From NCBI RefSeq assembly GCF_016100455.1, contig NZ_JACFSK010000001.1, forward strand, positions 1,302,001-1,366,000: 64,000 nucleotides of DNA, read 5' to 3'. Each line of letters starts with the position of its first letter. Positions within the stretch are counted from its first letter, which is position 1. The position numbers and the translations under genes were made by a program. This DNA is from Bartonella sp. M0283. Its GTDB lineage: Bacteria > Pseudomonadota > Alphaproteobacteria > Rhizobiales > Rhizobiaceae. Below are positions 1 to 8,703 of the stretch, in pieces. Below the pieces are notes generated by a model. That model worked only from the letters and a program-made list of their open reading frames with translations. It made no database searches and was not told the DNA's origin.

Positions 1-218
1 TGCCAGATAATCAAAACAATCAATAACTGGATAACGGTGATTTTCGGATTATAGATGACGCCGCCGATAATACCGCCCATAACAAAATTGCTGATCAAAT
101 CCGTCGGTGTCATTTGACTGAGACTTCCACGACCGCTTGTTCTCAGTACCAGCAAAAATACTGCAAGTCCTATAAAAAGTTTGAGTGCCACATAGCCATA
201 ACCCAAAAGGTAATCCAT
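1..218 (-). CDS. DUF421 (YetF-like) membrane protein, N-terminal part
   Basis: The gene runs off the left edge; only about 72 N-terminal codons are visible. Translation of the minus strand begins MDYLLGYGYVALKLFIGLAV and contains a hydrophobic first helix, then a segment with RTSGRGSLSQMTPTDLI and FVMGGIIGGVIYNP, which is the usual N-terminal pattern of the DUF421/YetF membrane family. The ATG at 218 is preferred because AAGAAGG lies about nine bases upstream; in-frame ATGs at 236 and 239 have no such site. It follows cysS by about 45 bases in the same direction, so it may be co-transcribed with it. The function of this family is not established. Confidence 0.75.
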   Translation of the reverse strand, partial: MDYLLGYGYVALKLFIGLAVFLLVLRTSGRGSLSQMTPTDLISNFVMGGIIGGVIYNPKITVIQLLIVLIIW

Positions 219-263
219 TTCTGAGACCTTCTTCATCATTGCCAGTGGCGAATTCTGGCGGGA

Positions 264-1769
264 TTAATGTTTGATTTCCCAATGTGTCACGCGTTCGCCT
301 GTTTGCGGATTTTTTTCGTCCCTCAGCAATATGTTTTTCTGTCCAAGCTCGTCTCTGATCCGATCGGCCTCAGCCCAGTTTTTGTCTTTGATAAATGACA
401 AGCGTTTGGCAATTTGGCTCTCGACATACTCGTTATCTATCCCGCTTTTTCTATTAAACAGTGAACAGTCTTCGTCATCCAGCCAATCATCATGCAACAA
501 CCCCATGAGCTCCATGCCGGATTTGAGTGCTTTAGCATCCTGCGATTTATAATATTGGCGCAAATACGTGATGGCACTCCAGCAATTGAGATCCTCGCCC
601 AGAGCATCGACAAGTTCGTCGGCAGGATGTGCCGGAGTTGAAGAACGAACGTTTTTCTGGCGTAGCAGTTCATACCAGCGATAGAGTTCGCTACTTGAGT
701 CTGCAAGGCGCTGGGCTGTCCAGTTTAACGGTTCACGATAATGCGTTTGCAACATGGAAAGTCGCGCACTTAAACCCACCCATTGATGACGCATCGTTTC
801 ATCAATATCGGAAGTTAGTTCCGCAAGTTCGGTCTCCAACACATCATGAATGGTAATAAAATTGCCCAGACTTTTGGACATCTTCTGCCCTTCAACCTGT
901 AGAAAACCGTTATGCATCCACAAATTTGCCATGCGCTCTGTTCCAAAGGCCGAACAGCTTTGAGCAATTTCGTTTTCATGATGGGGAAAAACCAGATCAA
1001 TACCGCCACCATGAATATCGAAAACATTATTGGCAGGATTATCGCATGTGAGACCACCCCCAAAGGGTACCAACAATTTCGCCATAGACATTGCAGAACA
1101 TTCTATGTGCCAGCCCGGACGCCCTTTGGCTTTAATTCCCGCAGGAGAAGGCCACCCCGGTTCCCCCTCTTTCGAGGGTTTCCACAAAACGAAATCCATT
1201 TCGTCACGCTTATAGGCAGCGACATCAACACGGGCTCCAGCCATCATTTCATCAAGCGAGCGGCGCGCCAAAGCACCATAACGGGGATGATCTCCCATAC
1301 TGGAAACAGAAAACAACACATGATCTTCTGCAACATAAGCGTGACCACGTTCGATCAACCGCTCGATCATTGCGCGCATATTATCGAGATTATCTGTCGC
1401 ACGTGGTTGCGTTGTAGGCGTTAAGCAACCGAGAGCTGCAACATCTTCCTGAAATTGCTTGTTGGTTTTTTCTGTTAGAATACGGATAGCATCATTTAAT
1501 GGCAGTTCCGGATAATCGCGGGCAGCACGTGCATTGATTTTGTCATCCACATCCGTAATGTTGCGAGCATAGATAACATGGTCATTTCCATAGACATGAC
1601 GCAATAACCTGAACAAAACGTCGAAGACCACGACCGGACGCGCATTGCCGATATGGGCATAGTCATAAACTGTAGGGCCGCAAACATAAAGGCGCACTTT
1701 ATTGGCGTCTATCGGATGAAAATCCTCTTTTGTTCTCGTCAACGTGTTATAAAAATGCAAATTGGTCAT
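264..1769 (-). CDS. cysS: Cysteinyl-tRNA synthetase
   Basis: Class I aminoacyl-tRNA synthetase that charges tRNA-Cys in the cytoplasm. The protein is 501 residues, normal for the family. Visible signatures are the zinc-binding Cys30 in [13 protein letters not shown], with the HIGH motif as HIGN at 39-42, the other zinc ligands in HIECSAMS and [10 protein letters not shown], and KMSKSLGN for the second ATP-binding loop. An in-frame ATG 17 codons upstream exists, but the start at 1769 gives the conserved N-terminus [15 protein letters not shown]. The DUF421 gene follows downstream on the same strand. Nothing unusual is seen. Confidence 0.97.
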   Translation of the reverse strand: MTNLHFYNTLTRTKEDFHPIDANKVRLYVCGPTVYDYAHIGNARPVVVFDVLFRLLRHVYGNDHVIYARNITDVDDKINARAARDYPELPLNDAIRILTEKTNKQFQEDVAALGCLTPTTQPRATDNLDNMRAMIERLIERGHAYVAEDHVLFSVSSMGDHPRYGALARRSLDEMMAGARVDVAAYKRDEMDFVLWKPSKEGEPGWPSPAGIKAKGRPGWHIECSAMSMAKLLVPFGGGLTCDNPANNVFDIHGGGIDLVFPHHENEIAQSCSAFGTERMANLWMHNGFLQVEGQKMSKSLGNFITIHDVLETELAELTSDIDETMRHQWVGLSARLSMLQTHYREPLNWTAQRLADSSSELYRWYELLRQKNVRSSTPAHPADELVDALGEDLNCWSAITYLRQYYKSQDAKALKSGMELMGLLHDDWLDDEDCSLFNRKSGIDNEYVESQIAKRLSFIKDKNWAEADRIRDELGQKNILLRDEKNPQTGERVTHWEIKH

Positions 1770-1871
1770 CAATCGTCTTTCGTCTGTCGGGTAAGGCCAA
1801 AACTTTGGCAAGCTATTCAAAAACAGTTAAGGCATTTACCCTAATTATCCTTAAATATTCCAGTGACGCAT

Positions 1872-2663
1872 TTAGAAAAGATCAAACTGGTCTTTATTCT
1901 TTGGACTTTTCCCCCGTTTTTGATCCTTATTGTTTTGCTGTTGAGCTTTGTCGCCGGAATCTTCGACAGGATTTATCCTTTCTTTCACATCGCTCCTTGA
2001 ATAAGCAGCATTATTGATTTTATCGGACACAGGATAAACATGAAGGTGTTCGGCTGGTGTATTTTTTAAAATATCCATAACATCGGCAGGGCGAAAATTC
2101 CGGCAATCAAGCCATCTATCAATATCTTCCCGCCTGACAATGACGGGCATACGGTGGTGGATTTCTGCGAGCGGCGATTTTGCCTCTGTTGTCAAAATAG
2201 CAGCAGTGTCGATTTGCGAGCCTTCACTACCACTCCATGTTTCCATGAGACCGGCAAAACCGATTATAGAGTGATCGTCAAGTGCAGCGTGATAAGGCTG
2301 TGATCTGCCGCGAGATTGTTTTTTCCATTCATAAAAACCTGTTGCCGGAATAATGACACGGTGATGACGAAGCGCATTGGTAAAAGACTTTTTCACCGCT
2401 ACTGTTTCGGAACGTATATTGAATGTTAGCGGCCATTGATCAGGATTTTTCGTCCAACCCGGAATGAACCCCCAGCGCACAAGTAAGGCATCATGTTTGG
2501 GTTTGTTCGATAAAGCATCGCGATAGGCTTCCGGTGCCTTGATAACCAAAATCGGTTGTGTTGGCGCAATATTATAGCGTTTCGGGAAATCTTCTTCTAT
2601 CCAAGCATCAAATGCATTGGCAACCTCGCTTTTCGAGGCATCAAGCTCATACCGCCCACACAT
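1872..2663 (-). CDS. SRAP (YedK/HMCES-type) abasic-site crosslinking protein with C-terminal clamp-like motif
   Basis: SRAP proteins form a covalent link between their N-terminal Cys2 and abasic sites in single-stranded DNA, protecting them at forks. Here the sequence starts MCGRYELD with Cys2 in place, and has the family motifs NIRSETVA, ATGFYEWKK (conserved Glu) and HHRMPVIV (conserved His), so the catalytic set looks complete. The core ends near residue 220. It is followed by a polar, Gln/Lys-rich tail of about 40 residues ending QFDLF at 259-263, very close to the bacterial beta-clamp-binding consensus QL(S/D)LF. No alphaproteobacterial LexA box (GTTC-N7-GTTC) was seen upstream. The clamp-binding role is inference; the SRAP assignment is secure. 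Confidence 0.93.
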   Translation of the reverse strand: MCGRYELDASKSEVANAFDAWIEEDFPKRYNIAPTQPILVIKAPEAYRDALSNKPKHDALLVRWGFIPGWTKNPDQWPLTFNIRSETVAVKKSFTNALRHHRVIIPATGFYEWKKQSRGRSQPYHAALDDHSIIGFAGLMETWSGSEGSQIDTAAILTTEAKSPLAEIHHRMPVIVRREDIDRWLDCRNFRPADVMDILKNTPAEHLHVYPVSDKINNAAYSRSDVKERINPVEDSGDKAQQQNNKDQKRGKSPKNKDQFDLF

Positions 2664-3014
2664 AGCTACCCTTCTTAATTCATCAGTTTAACGTTTTTGC
2701 GATCAAAAACCGGCTTTTCCAAAGGGAAAATGGCAATTGATATTGCATGAATATTATTACCACCACCGGAAAATATGTATCGTAACAACAAAAGGCCAAT
2801 CTTCCTTCGCTGGATAAGTCAGGAAATTTATAACCACCATAGCCGGTCTAGCCAGCAAAAACAAAATATAAGCTAATGGACTTGATCGACAAAAACTCCG
2901 GCATTTCAAAATCTCCGGTTACGTTTTGGCATTGCTTATAAGCTTGGAAAAGACCTATAGAAATATCCTTATCATGATAGCTTTTTGTCTGAATAACAAA
3001 ATGAGTCCGAAAAC
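2664..3014. other. Intergenic region, divergent promoters
   Basis: This 351-base gap separates the divergent SRAP gene and the secreted protein gene at 3015. No ORF with coding character was found. It must hold both promoters, but I could not pick convincing -35/-10 pairs. A ten-base palindrome TATCATGATA lies at 2970-2979, 36 bases before the gene at 3015; it may be chance. Confidence 0.5.
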
Positions 3015-3386
3015 ATGAACAAGTATTTGAAAACTCTTGTCATTATGGCTTTTCTTTTTGCTGCTGCGCCGGCCGATGCCGAGCCGGTTCCCCAATATGA
3101 TGCCAAAATGTTGCGGCTTGCCGAAATACTTGGTTCACTCCATTACTTGCGCAATCTATGCGGAGAGAAGACATCCCTGTGGCGCGACAAGATGGAAGAG
3201 CTAATCAAAGCCGAAAACCCGACACCAACGCGTCGTGCACGACTTTACGCAAGCTTCAACGATGCTTATCGCGCTTTCTCGGATAATTATCACACATGCA
3301 CAAAAGCAGCCGTTGATGCTGATCGCCGTTATATCAAGGAAGGAACAGCCCTTTCACATGAGCTTTTGAACCGCTATGGCAATTAA
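3015..3386 (+). CDS. TIGR02301-type small secreted protein
   Basis: A 123-residue protein with an N-terminal signal peptide (MNKYLKTLVIMAFLFAAAPA, cleavage likely after ADA at about 22). The mature part holds two cysteines, in LRNLCGEKTSLWRDKM and SDNYHTCTKAA, that could form one disulfide. Length, signal and the pattern LAEILGSLHYLRNLCG match the TIGR02301 family, found in Rhizobiales and of unknown function. Exported to the periplasm by inference. It is followed after 83 bases by another small conserved gene on the same strand. Confidence 0.8.
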   Translation: MNKYLKTLVIMAFLFAAAPADAEPVPQYDAKMLRLAEILGSLHYLRNLCGEKTSLWRDKMEELIKAENPTPTRRARLYASFNDAYRAFSDNYHTCTKAAVDADRRYIKEGTALSHELLNRYGN

Positions 3387-3469
3387 CCCTTTTTGACTAT
3401 TAAGACTGACAGGCGGCGAAATTGTGCTAATGTATTTCACTAAATAGCACTGATAGAACGAGTTCACTG

Positions 3470-3727
3470 ATGAGCCAAACGAATACTGATCTTTCGGCCA
3501 TTATCGCTGAAGAGCAAAAACACGCAGCCCATGAATTTCAATCCGAAGCTTGGGTTGGCGGTATTTCCAATGGTATCGAGCCGGAAATTCTCGCCGAAGC
3601 GGCCTTTGATACCGCGCTTAAATATTTACTACAGGCGCGAAACGAAAAACAGGTACTCAAATTTCTATCCCACATGCGCGACAAAGTCGTAATGGGTGAA
3701 CTTAGCGATCATAAAACGATTCAATAA
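3470..3727 (+). CDS. Conserved hypothetical small cytoplasmic protein
   Basis: An 85-residue protein without signal peptide or membrane segment. It is acidic and probably helical, with the segment ILAEAAFDTALKYLLQARNE. I do not recognise a named family, although small proteins of this kind sit at this position in related Rhizobiales. It is followed after 14 bases by the secreted protein gene at 3742, which suggests an operon. Confidence 0.65.
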   Translation: MSQTNTDLSAIIAEEQKHAAHEFQSEAWVGGISNGIEPEILAEAAFDTALKYLLQARNEKQVLKFLSHMRDKVVMGELSDHKTIQ

Positions 3728-3741
3728 AGGATTTTATTTCA

Positions 3742-4410
3742 TTGAAATCATTTGTTTTTTGTTTGCTCGTGGGGGCTTTGACACTCGCTTCACCTGTGGC
3801 CAATTCTGTTAGCGTTGCGTCAACAGATATGACCAATGACGATATAAAAGTGCACACCGATGTCCCGAAAGTAGATGACGCTGCTAATCCTATTCCGTTA
3901 CCGGAATCGAAGAAAAGCAAAAAAACAAACAGTGACGATACGCCGCCAAAGGTTGAATACGATATCGAAAAACTGCCCGCGCCAGTAAAACTGATGCGGC
4001 AAAAAATTATTGATGCGGCAAAAAGTGGTGATGTTAACAATCTGAAACCGTTATTGGGTACCAGTAGCGACCCGACGCAACTTTCCGTTTCCGACACTGT
4101 CAAAGATCCGATCGCCTATATCAAACAGCTTTCGGGTGATGGTGATGGCCTTGAAACCATGGCCATCATGATTGACCTTCTCAATTCCGGTTATGTGCAT
4201 CTTGACGAAGAAGACAATGAGGAAATTTACGTCTGGCCCTATTTCGTTGCCATGCCGATTGATAATCTTTCAAAGCAACAACTTGTCGAGCTATTCCAGA
4301 TTATGACCGCCGGTGATCTTGAACAAATGAAAGAAATCGGCACATATTCCTTTTTCAGAATTGGTATAACACCCGACGGTAAATGGCGGTTTTTTGTTAC
4401 CGGCGACTAA
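3742..4410 (+). CDS. Conserved secreted protein of unknown function (TTG start)
   Basis: A 222-residue protein with a signal peptide (MKSFVFCLLVGALTLASPVA) followed by a low-complexity Asp/Ser/Lys-rich linker to about residue 75 and a folded C-terminal domain. The domain has the patterns VKLMRQKIIDAAKSGDVNNL, DGLETMAIMIDLLNSGYVHL, YVWPYFVAMPIDNLS and PDGKWRFFVTGD, typical of a Rhizobiales-conserved periplasmic protein without assigned function. The start is a TTG, with AAGG eleven bases upstream, overlapping the end of the previous gene; no ATG is available before the signal peptide. The family looks genuine; the function is unknown. Confidence 0.75.
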   Translation: MKSFVFCLLVGALTLASPVANSVSVASTDMTNDDIKVHTDVPKVDDAANPIPLPESKKSKKTNSDDTPPKVEYDIEKLPAPVKLMRQKIIDAAKSGDVNNLKPLLGTSSDPTQLSVSDTVKDPIAYIKQLSGDGDGLETMAIMIDLLNSGYVHLDEEDNEEIYVWPYFVAMPIDNLSKQQLVELFQIMTAGDLEQMKEIGTYSFFRIGITPDGKWRFFVTGD

Positions 4411-4501
4411 TCATTTTCTTCAACAAACCGAATAACAATAATCTTAAAGCGGTTGTTCCCACTTTGTAAGCTTCACTGGTCCATGTGGTGGAAAGAACGG
4501 T

Positions 4502-5206
4502 TTACCCTTTGCGGTCGATTATCTTTAAAAGTTCGGGAAGATCGGCAAACTTGTCGACTTTGAAATAGCGGGCATTGTCATACGGTTCCTCTGCCATTTC
4601 ATGAACCCAGGTAATATCATAAGGGATGTAGACTGCAATGGCACCTGCTTCGAGAGCCGGTAGAATATCCGATTTCAACGAATTACCGACCATTGCAAAT
4701 TCGTTTCTATCCACTTTGTTACGTTTGAGCAGTTCTTCATAAACAGTTTTGTCTTTATGGCTGACAATTTCGATGGCATCAAAATAGCTTTTTAATCCCG
4801 ATTTTTCGATCTTTCGATTTTGCTCGACGAGGTCGCCTTTGCTTATCAGCAACAAACGGTAGTTTTTATGGAGTGCTTCAAGCCCTTCAACGACACCGTC
4901 AATCAAATTTACCGGTTTATCCATCAAGGACTGACCAAGCGAAATGATCTCCCTCATCGTTGAAGACGGGATAGCCTCGTTATAAACGTGGCTCGCTGTT
5001 TCGATCATTGAAAGTGTGAATGATTTGAAACCATAGCCATAAAGGCCGAGGTTACGTGCAATTGTTGAAAAAAGTGTGCGTTCAATTATTTCTTTATCGG
5101 CACAACGCCCAAGAAGCTGAACAAAATATTGTTCAGCCTCCCGAAATGTTTTCTCGTTATGCCAAAGCGTATCGTCGGCATCAAGGCCGACAGTTTTGAT
5201 ACCCAT
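4502..5206 (-). CDS. HAD-superfamily hydrolase
   Basis: A 234-residue haloacid dehalogenase-like phosphatase. Motif I is GLDADDTLW near the N-terminus with both aspartates present, motif II is the Ser in LLLISKGD, whose Lys is also the motif III lysine candidate, and motif IV is MVGNSLKSDI. An alpha-helical cap lies between motif I and II, as in subfamily I. Substrate cannot be read from sequence; a small phosphorylated metabolite is likely. It ends the minus-strand pair with dihydroorotase, whose stop lies ten bases upstream of this start, so the two are probably co-transcribed. Confidence 0.88.
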   Translation of the reverse strand: MGIKTVGLDADDTLWHNEKTFREAEQYFVQLLGRCADKEIIERTLFSTIARNLGLYGYGFKSFTLSMIETASHVYNEAIPSSTMREIISLGQSLMDKPVNLIDGVVEGLEALHKNYRLLLISKGDLVEQNRKIEKSGLKSYFDAIEIVSHKDKTVYEELLKRNKVDRNEFAMVGNSLKSDILPALEAGAIAVYIPYDITWVHEMAEEPYDNARYFKVDKFADLPELLKIIDRKG

Positions 5207-5215
5207 TCTGCATAA

Positions 5216-6553
5216 TCAGTTCGTGTGGTGCAGGCATTCCAGAAATTCGATCGGCTCGCCGGTTGATGGTGTAACGATTTCGCCCTGCCACATAACAGTT
5301 TTCCCACGAATGATCGTGCCAACCGGCCACCCCTTGACCTTCTTGCCGTCATAAGGAGTCCAACCGGCTTTCGATCCGATTTGTTCGTTACGGATAATTT
5401 CTTCACGTTTCAAATCGACAATTGTGAGATCGGCATCATAGCCAGCGGCAATGCGACCCTTGCGGCTGATACCAAAAACACGATTGGGGCCATGAGAAGT
5501 GAGATCGACAAAACGTTCCAGCGAAAGCCTGCCAGCGTTAACATGGTCAAGCATAATGGCAGCTGTGGTCTGGACACCGGTCATGCCGGAAGGAGAAGCC
5601 GGATAGGTTTTGTGCTTTTCTTCCAATGTATGCGGTGCATGGTCGGAACCGAGAACATCAATAATGCCTTGTCTGACGCCATACCATATGCCGGCACGAT
5701 GGCGGCTTTCACGGATTGGCGGGTTCATCTGGATGAGTGTACCAAGGCGGGCATAATCATCCGCTGTCAAAGTCAAATGATGTTGCGTTGCTTCCAGAGT
5801 GGCAACATCCTTATGGTCTTTGAGAAACTCGATTTCTTCGGCTGTTGAAACATGAAGAACGTGGATGCGTGCACCGGTTTTATGGGCAATTTTTACAAGC
5901 CTTTTTGTGCAACGAAGTGCTGCTTCCACGTCGCGCCAAACCGGATGGGATGTCGGGTCGCCTTCAACACGCAAATGTTTGCGTTCGTTAAGCCGTGCTT
6001 CATCTTCCGAGTGGAATGCCGCCCGACGGTGGGTGTGTTTCAGGATTTCGGTAACACCTTCATCATCGGCAACCAGCAGATTACCAGTTGATGACCCCAT
6101 GAATACCTTTATACCGGCAGCACCGGGTAAACGTTCGAGCTCACCGACATCGCGGGCATTTTCATGTGTTCCGCCGACCCAGAAAGCAAAGTCGCAATGC
6201 ATCCGGTGGTAGCCGCGTTTCACTTTGTCGGCAAGGGCAGCCTCGCTTGTTGTCAATGGATTGGTATTCGGCATTTCAAAGACCGAGGTTACGCCGCCCA
6301 ATACGGCAGAACGTGAACCGGTTTCAAGATCTTCTTTATATTCGCCACCGGGTTCGCGAAAATGCACCTGACTATCAATCATTCCGGGCAGAATATGAAG
6401 TCCCGTGCAGTCAACCGTTTCACCAGCCGAACAAGCCGATAGATCGCCTATTTCGGCAATGCGTCCATTAACAACGCCAATGTCCCTTTGACCGATACCG
6501 TCATGATTGACAACTGTTCCGCCTTTAAAAATCTTATCAAATGTTCTCGACAT
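5216..6553 (-). CDS. pyrC: Dihydroorotase (class I type)
   Basis: Zinc amidohydrolase for pyrimidine synthesis, converting carbamoyl aspartate and dihydroorotate. The 445-residue protein has the metal-binding start MIDSQVHFREPG, a probable bridging lysine in AGIKVFMGSSTG, histidines in AAFHSEDEA and HVLHVSTAEE, and the catalytic Asp in LGSDHAPHT. The start at 6553 has AAGGAG seven bases upstream; an ORF extension of 20 codons is not used. Allantoinase or hydantoinase are related alternatives, but there is no purine-degradation context. It faces divergently away from ygfZ with a 65-base shared promoter region. Confidence 0.87.
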   Translation of the reverse strand: MSRTFDKIFKGGTVVNHDGIGQRDIGVVNGRIAEIGDLSACSAGETVDCTGLHILPGMIDSQVHFREPGGEYKEDLETGSRSAVLGGVTSVFEMPNTNPLTTSEAALADKVKRGYHRMHCDFAFWVGGTHENARDVGELERLPGAAGIKVFMGSSTGNLLVADDEGVTEILKHTHRRAAFHSEDEARLNERKHLRVEGDPTSHPVWRDVEAALRCTKRLVKIAHKTGARIHVLHVSTAEEIEFLKDHKDVATLEATQHHLTLTADDYARLGTLIQMNPPIRESRHRAGIWYGVRQGIIDVLGSDHAPHTLEEKHKTYPASPSGMTGVQTTAAIMLDHVNAGRLSLERFVDLTSHGPNRVFGISRKGRIAAGYDADLTIVDLKREEIIRNEQIGSKAGWTPYDGKKVKGWPVGTIIRGKTVMWQGEIVTPSTGEPIEFLECLHHTN

Positions 6554-6618
6554 TACTTTTGCTCCTTGCAGCCCATAACTATACCGATTACGTAAATGCG
6601 AGAAGAAAGGCAAGGAAA

Positions 6619-7494
6619 ATGGTCGAAAATCACTGCTCTCTCACCCTCGAAAACCGCCGTGTATTGACGATTACAGGCGAAGATAGAACGCATTTTCTGG
6701 AACGGTTGATCACTACTGATGTTGAAAAAATAGGTGCCGGAGAGATGTTGCCCGGTGCGCTGCTTTCGCCGCAAGGGAAGGTGATTTTCGATTTTTTGAT
6801 CGGCCGCATTGACGACGGTTTTGTCATTGATATTTCGGCCGACCTTGCCGACAGTTTTAAAAAACGCCTAAGCCTTTATCGCTTGCGGTCAAAAGTCGAA
6901 ATTAGTGAGTCTCCTGAATCGGTTATAGGGATTTCTTGGCAAAGTGATTCACTTACTTCAGAAAGTGATTCAAGTTTTGCTGATAAACGGTTTCCACCAC
7001 AAGAAAAAGTCACCCGCTTTTACGGGAAAAACATGACCACCCTCCCCTTTTCGCAAAACTCCGCCGATCAGTGGGATCTTCTGCGCATAAAATATGGAAT
7101 TGCCGAGAGTGGAAAAGATTTCAAAATTGGCGATGTCTTCCCGCACGACATCAATTTTGATCAAACCGGTGCCATTTCCTATAAAAAAGGCTGTTATATC
7201 GGTCAGGAAGTAGTTTCCCGTATGCACCATAGAGGCACTATCCGCCGCAGGATGTTGGTCGTCGAAGGAAAAGACAATCTACCCACCACCGGCTCTATCG
7301 TATGTGAGGGAAAAACCGTTGGCAATCTCGGTACAGTCATTGGCAAACGTGCCTCGGCAATTGTGCGGATTGACAAGGTAAAGGCCGGCATTGACAAAAA
7401 CATTCCTTTTTTCGTGGAAAATGTGCCAGTCACTCTGACAATTGCCCCCAATATGAATTACGGTTTTCCGGAAGATGTGTCGGAAGGTGAATAA
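6619..7494 (+). CDS. ygfZ: Folate-binding YgfZ/CAF17 protein
   Basis: A 291-residue GcvT-like protein that, in characterised members, helps assembly or repair of Fe-S clusters in a folate-dependent way. The diagnostic motif KGCYIGQEVVSRMHHRG is intact, with the essential cysteine. The start ATG at 6619 has AAGGA six bases upstream; the longer ORF from 6541 overlaps the pyrC promoter and lacks homology-like sequence. It is first in a tight three-gene operon: the HD hydrolase starts on the base after its stop codon. Confidence 0.92.
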   Translation: MVENHCSLTLENRRVLTITGEDRTHFLERLITTDVEKIGAGEMLPGALLSPQGKVIFDFLIGRIDDGFVIDISADLADSFKKRLSLYRLRSKVEISESPESVIGISWQSDSLTSESDSSFADKRFPPQEKVTRFYGKNMTTLPFSQNSADQWDLLRIKYGIAESGKDFKIGDVFPHDINFDQTGAISYKKGCYIGQEVVSRMHHRGTIRRRMLVVEGKDNLPTTGSIVCEGKTVGNLGTVIGKRASAIVRIDKVKAGIDKNIPFFVENVPVTLTIAPNMNYGFPEDVSEGE

Positions 7495-8115
7495 ATGGCT
7501 GATGCCGAAATAACAAGGACAGGAGAAGCACGTGCCTGGCAACGTATGTTGTCGGGTCGCCGGCTTGACCTCATAAATCCCTCTCCTCTTGATGTCGAAA
7601 TAACCGACATTGCTCACGGTCTTGCGCGTGTTGCCCGCTGGAACGGTCAGACAAAAGGCGAATATGCCTATTCGGTTGCCCAACATTCTTTACTGGTCGA
7701 GAAACTCTACCGCCGCTTGTTTCCCGATGCCACGGCTGATGAAAAACAACTCGCCCTCCTCCATGACGCACCCGAATATGTCATTGGTGACATGATTTCT
7801 CCCTTCAAAGCCGTGATGGGCGGAAGTTACGAAATGATTGAAAAAAGGCTTGAAGATGCAATCCGAATCCGCTTCGGTCTTCCTACCGAACTTCGGGTAA
7901 AAATTGTAAAACAATTGAAACAAGCCGATCGTATAGCAGCCTATTTTGAAGCAAGCACTCTTGCCGGTTTCAGCAAAGCAGAAGCAATCCGTTATTTTGG
8001 CGAACCGGAAACGATAACTCCCCAAGGTCTTGATCTGATAGCGCGACCAACACCGCAAATTGAAGGCGCGTTTTTGGCTCGTTTCAATGCAATCGAACAA
8101 GAAAGAGCACATTGA
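7495..8115 (+). CDS. HD-domain hydrolase (YfbR-like)
   Basis: A 206-residue HD-superfamily phosphohydrolase. The metal-binding residues are seen as ARWNGQ followed by YSVAQHSLLV (first His), LLHDAPEYVIGD (the HD pair) and a downstream Asp in KQADRIAAYFE. This layout resembles YfbR-type 5'-deoxynucleotidases, so nucleotide monophosphate hydrolysis is a fair guess. It starts directly after the ygfZ stop and its own stop overlaps the next start by one base, showing translational coupling. Confidence 0.85.
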   Translation: MADAEITRTGEARAWQRMLSGRRLDLINPSPLDVEITDIAHGLARVARWNGQTKGEYAYSVAQHSLLVEKLYRRLFPDATADEKQLALLHDAPEYVIGDMISPFKAVMGGSYEMIEKRLEDAIRIRFGLPTELRVKIVKQLKQADRIAAYFEASTLAGFSKAEAIRYFGEPETITPQGLDLIARPTPQIEGAFLARFNAIEQERAH

Positions 8116-8630
8116 TGGCCTATCTTATAGTTTCCCCTCTTTCGAAACTCACAGAGACTGCAATTCGCCACCAACCGCGGGAACTCATCACTTTGATGAA
8201 CAAGGGCACGCCTATGGATCGCCCGGCCATGATTGAAGAAAATTGTCATTATTTTCTTGAATTCAATGACATTAACGAGCCGCAGGAAGGGCTTATTGCC
8301 CCGAGTGAAACCGAAATTTATAAAATTCTTGAAATCGCACAAAACTGGAACCGTGCCCATCCGCTCCTGATAAACTGCTTTATGGGGATTTCGCGCTCGA
8401 CGGCTGCGGCTTTTGTCATTGCCTGCGCACTTCAGCCGCAAAAAAGTGAAGCGTCGATTGCCCGACTTTTGCGAGAAAACTCGTCAACCGCCACACCGAA
8501 CAAATTAATGGTCTCGCTTGCCGATAAAATTCTTGATCGTGGCGGGCGTATGCGTTCTGCGATTGCCGATATAGGCCGTGGCGCCGAAGCATTTGAAGGA
8601 ACGCCTTTTATCCTGCCCGTCGAGGCTTAA
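8115..8630 (+). CDS. Tyrosine phosphatase-like protein
   Basis: A 171-residue cytoplasmic protein with the Cys-x5-Arg phosphatase loop as CFMGISRS (Cys88, Arg94), preceded by a hydrophobic strand PLLIN, as in dual-specificity and tyrosine phosphatases. A general-acid Asp could be one of those near EFNDINEP. The substrate is unknown; family members are conserved in Rhizobiales. The ATG at 8115 overlaps the stop of the HD gene. It closes the ygfZ operon. Confidence 0.82.
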   Translation: MAYLIVSPLSKLTETAIRHQPRELITLMNKGTPMDRPAMIEENCHYFLEFNDINEPQEGLIAPSETEIYKILEIAQNWNRAHPLLINCFMGISRSTAAAFVIACALQPQKSEASIARLLRENSSTATPNKLMVSLADKILDRGGRMRSAIADIGRGAEAFEGTPFILPVEA

Positions 8631-8703
8631 TCGCTCGGGATAGATAATATATCCTTCAAAATTCGGTGGTCCCGTCTTTTACCTTTATTGATAGAAAAAT
8701 GGT

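Noticed and set aside
912..1424. 170-codon plus-strand ORF
   Set aside because: It lies wholly antisense to cysS and has no ribosome binding site or family pattern.
2664..2760. LexA box controlling the SRAP gene
   Set aside because: The alphaproteobacterial GTTC-N7-GTTC motif was not found upstream.
2970..2979. TATCATGATA as a third copy of the hemP/52583 operator
   Set aside because: Only ten bases and without the spacing of the other two sites; expected fairly often in AT-rich DNA.
3702..4103. 133-codon minus-strand ORF rich in Ser and Phe
   Set aside because: It is the reverse frame of the secreted protein gene at 3742-4410, whose signal peptide and conserved motifs are on the plus strand.
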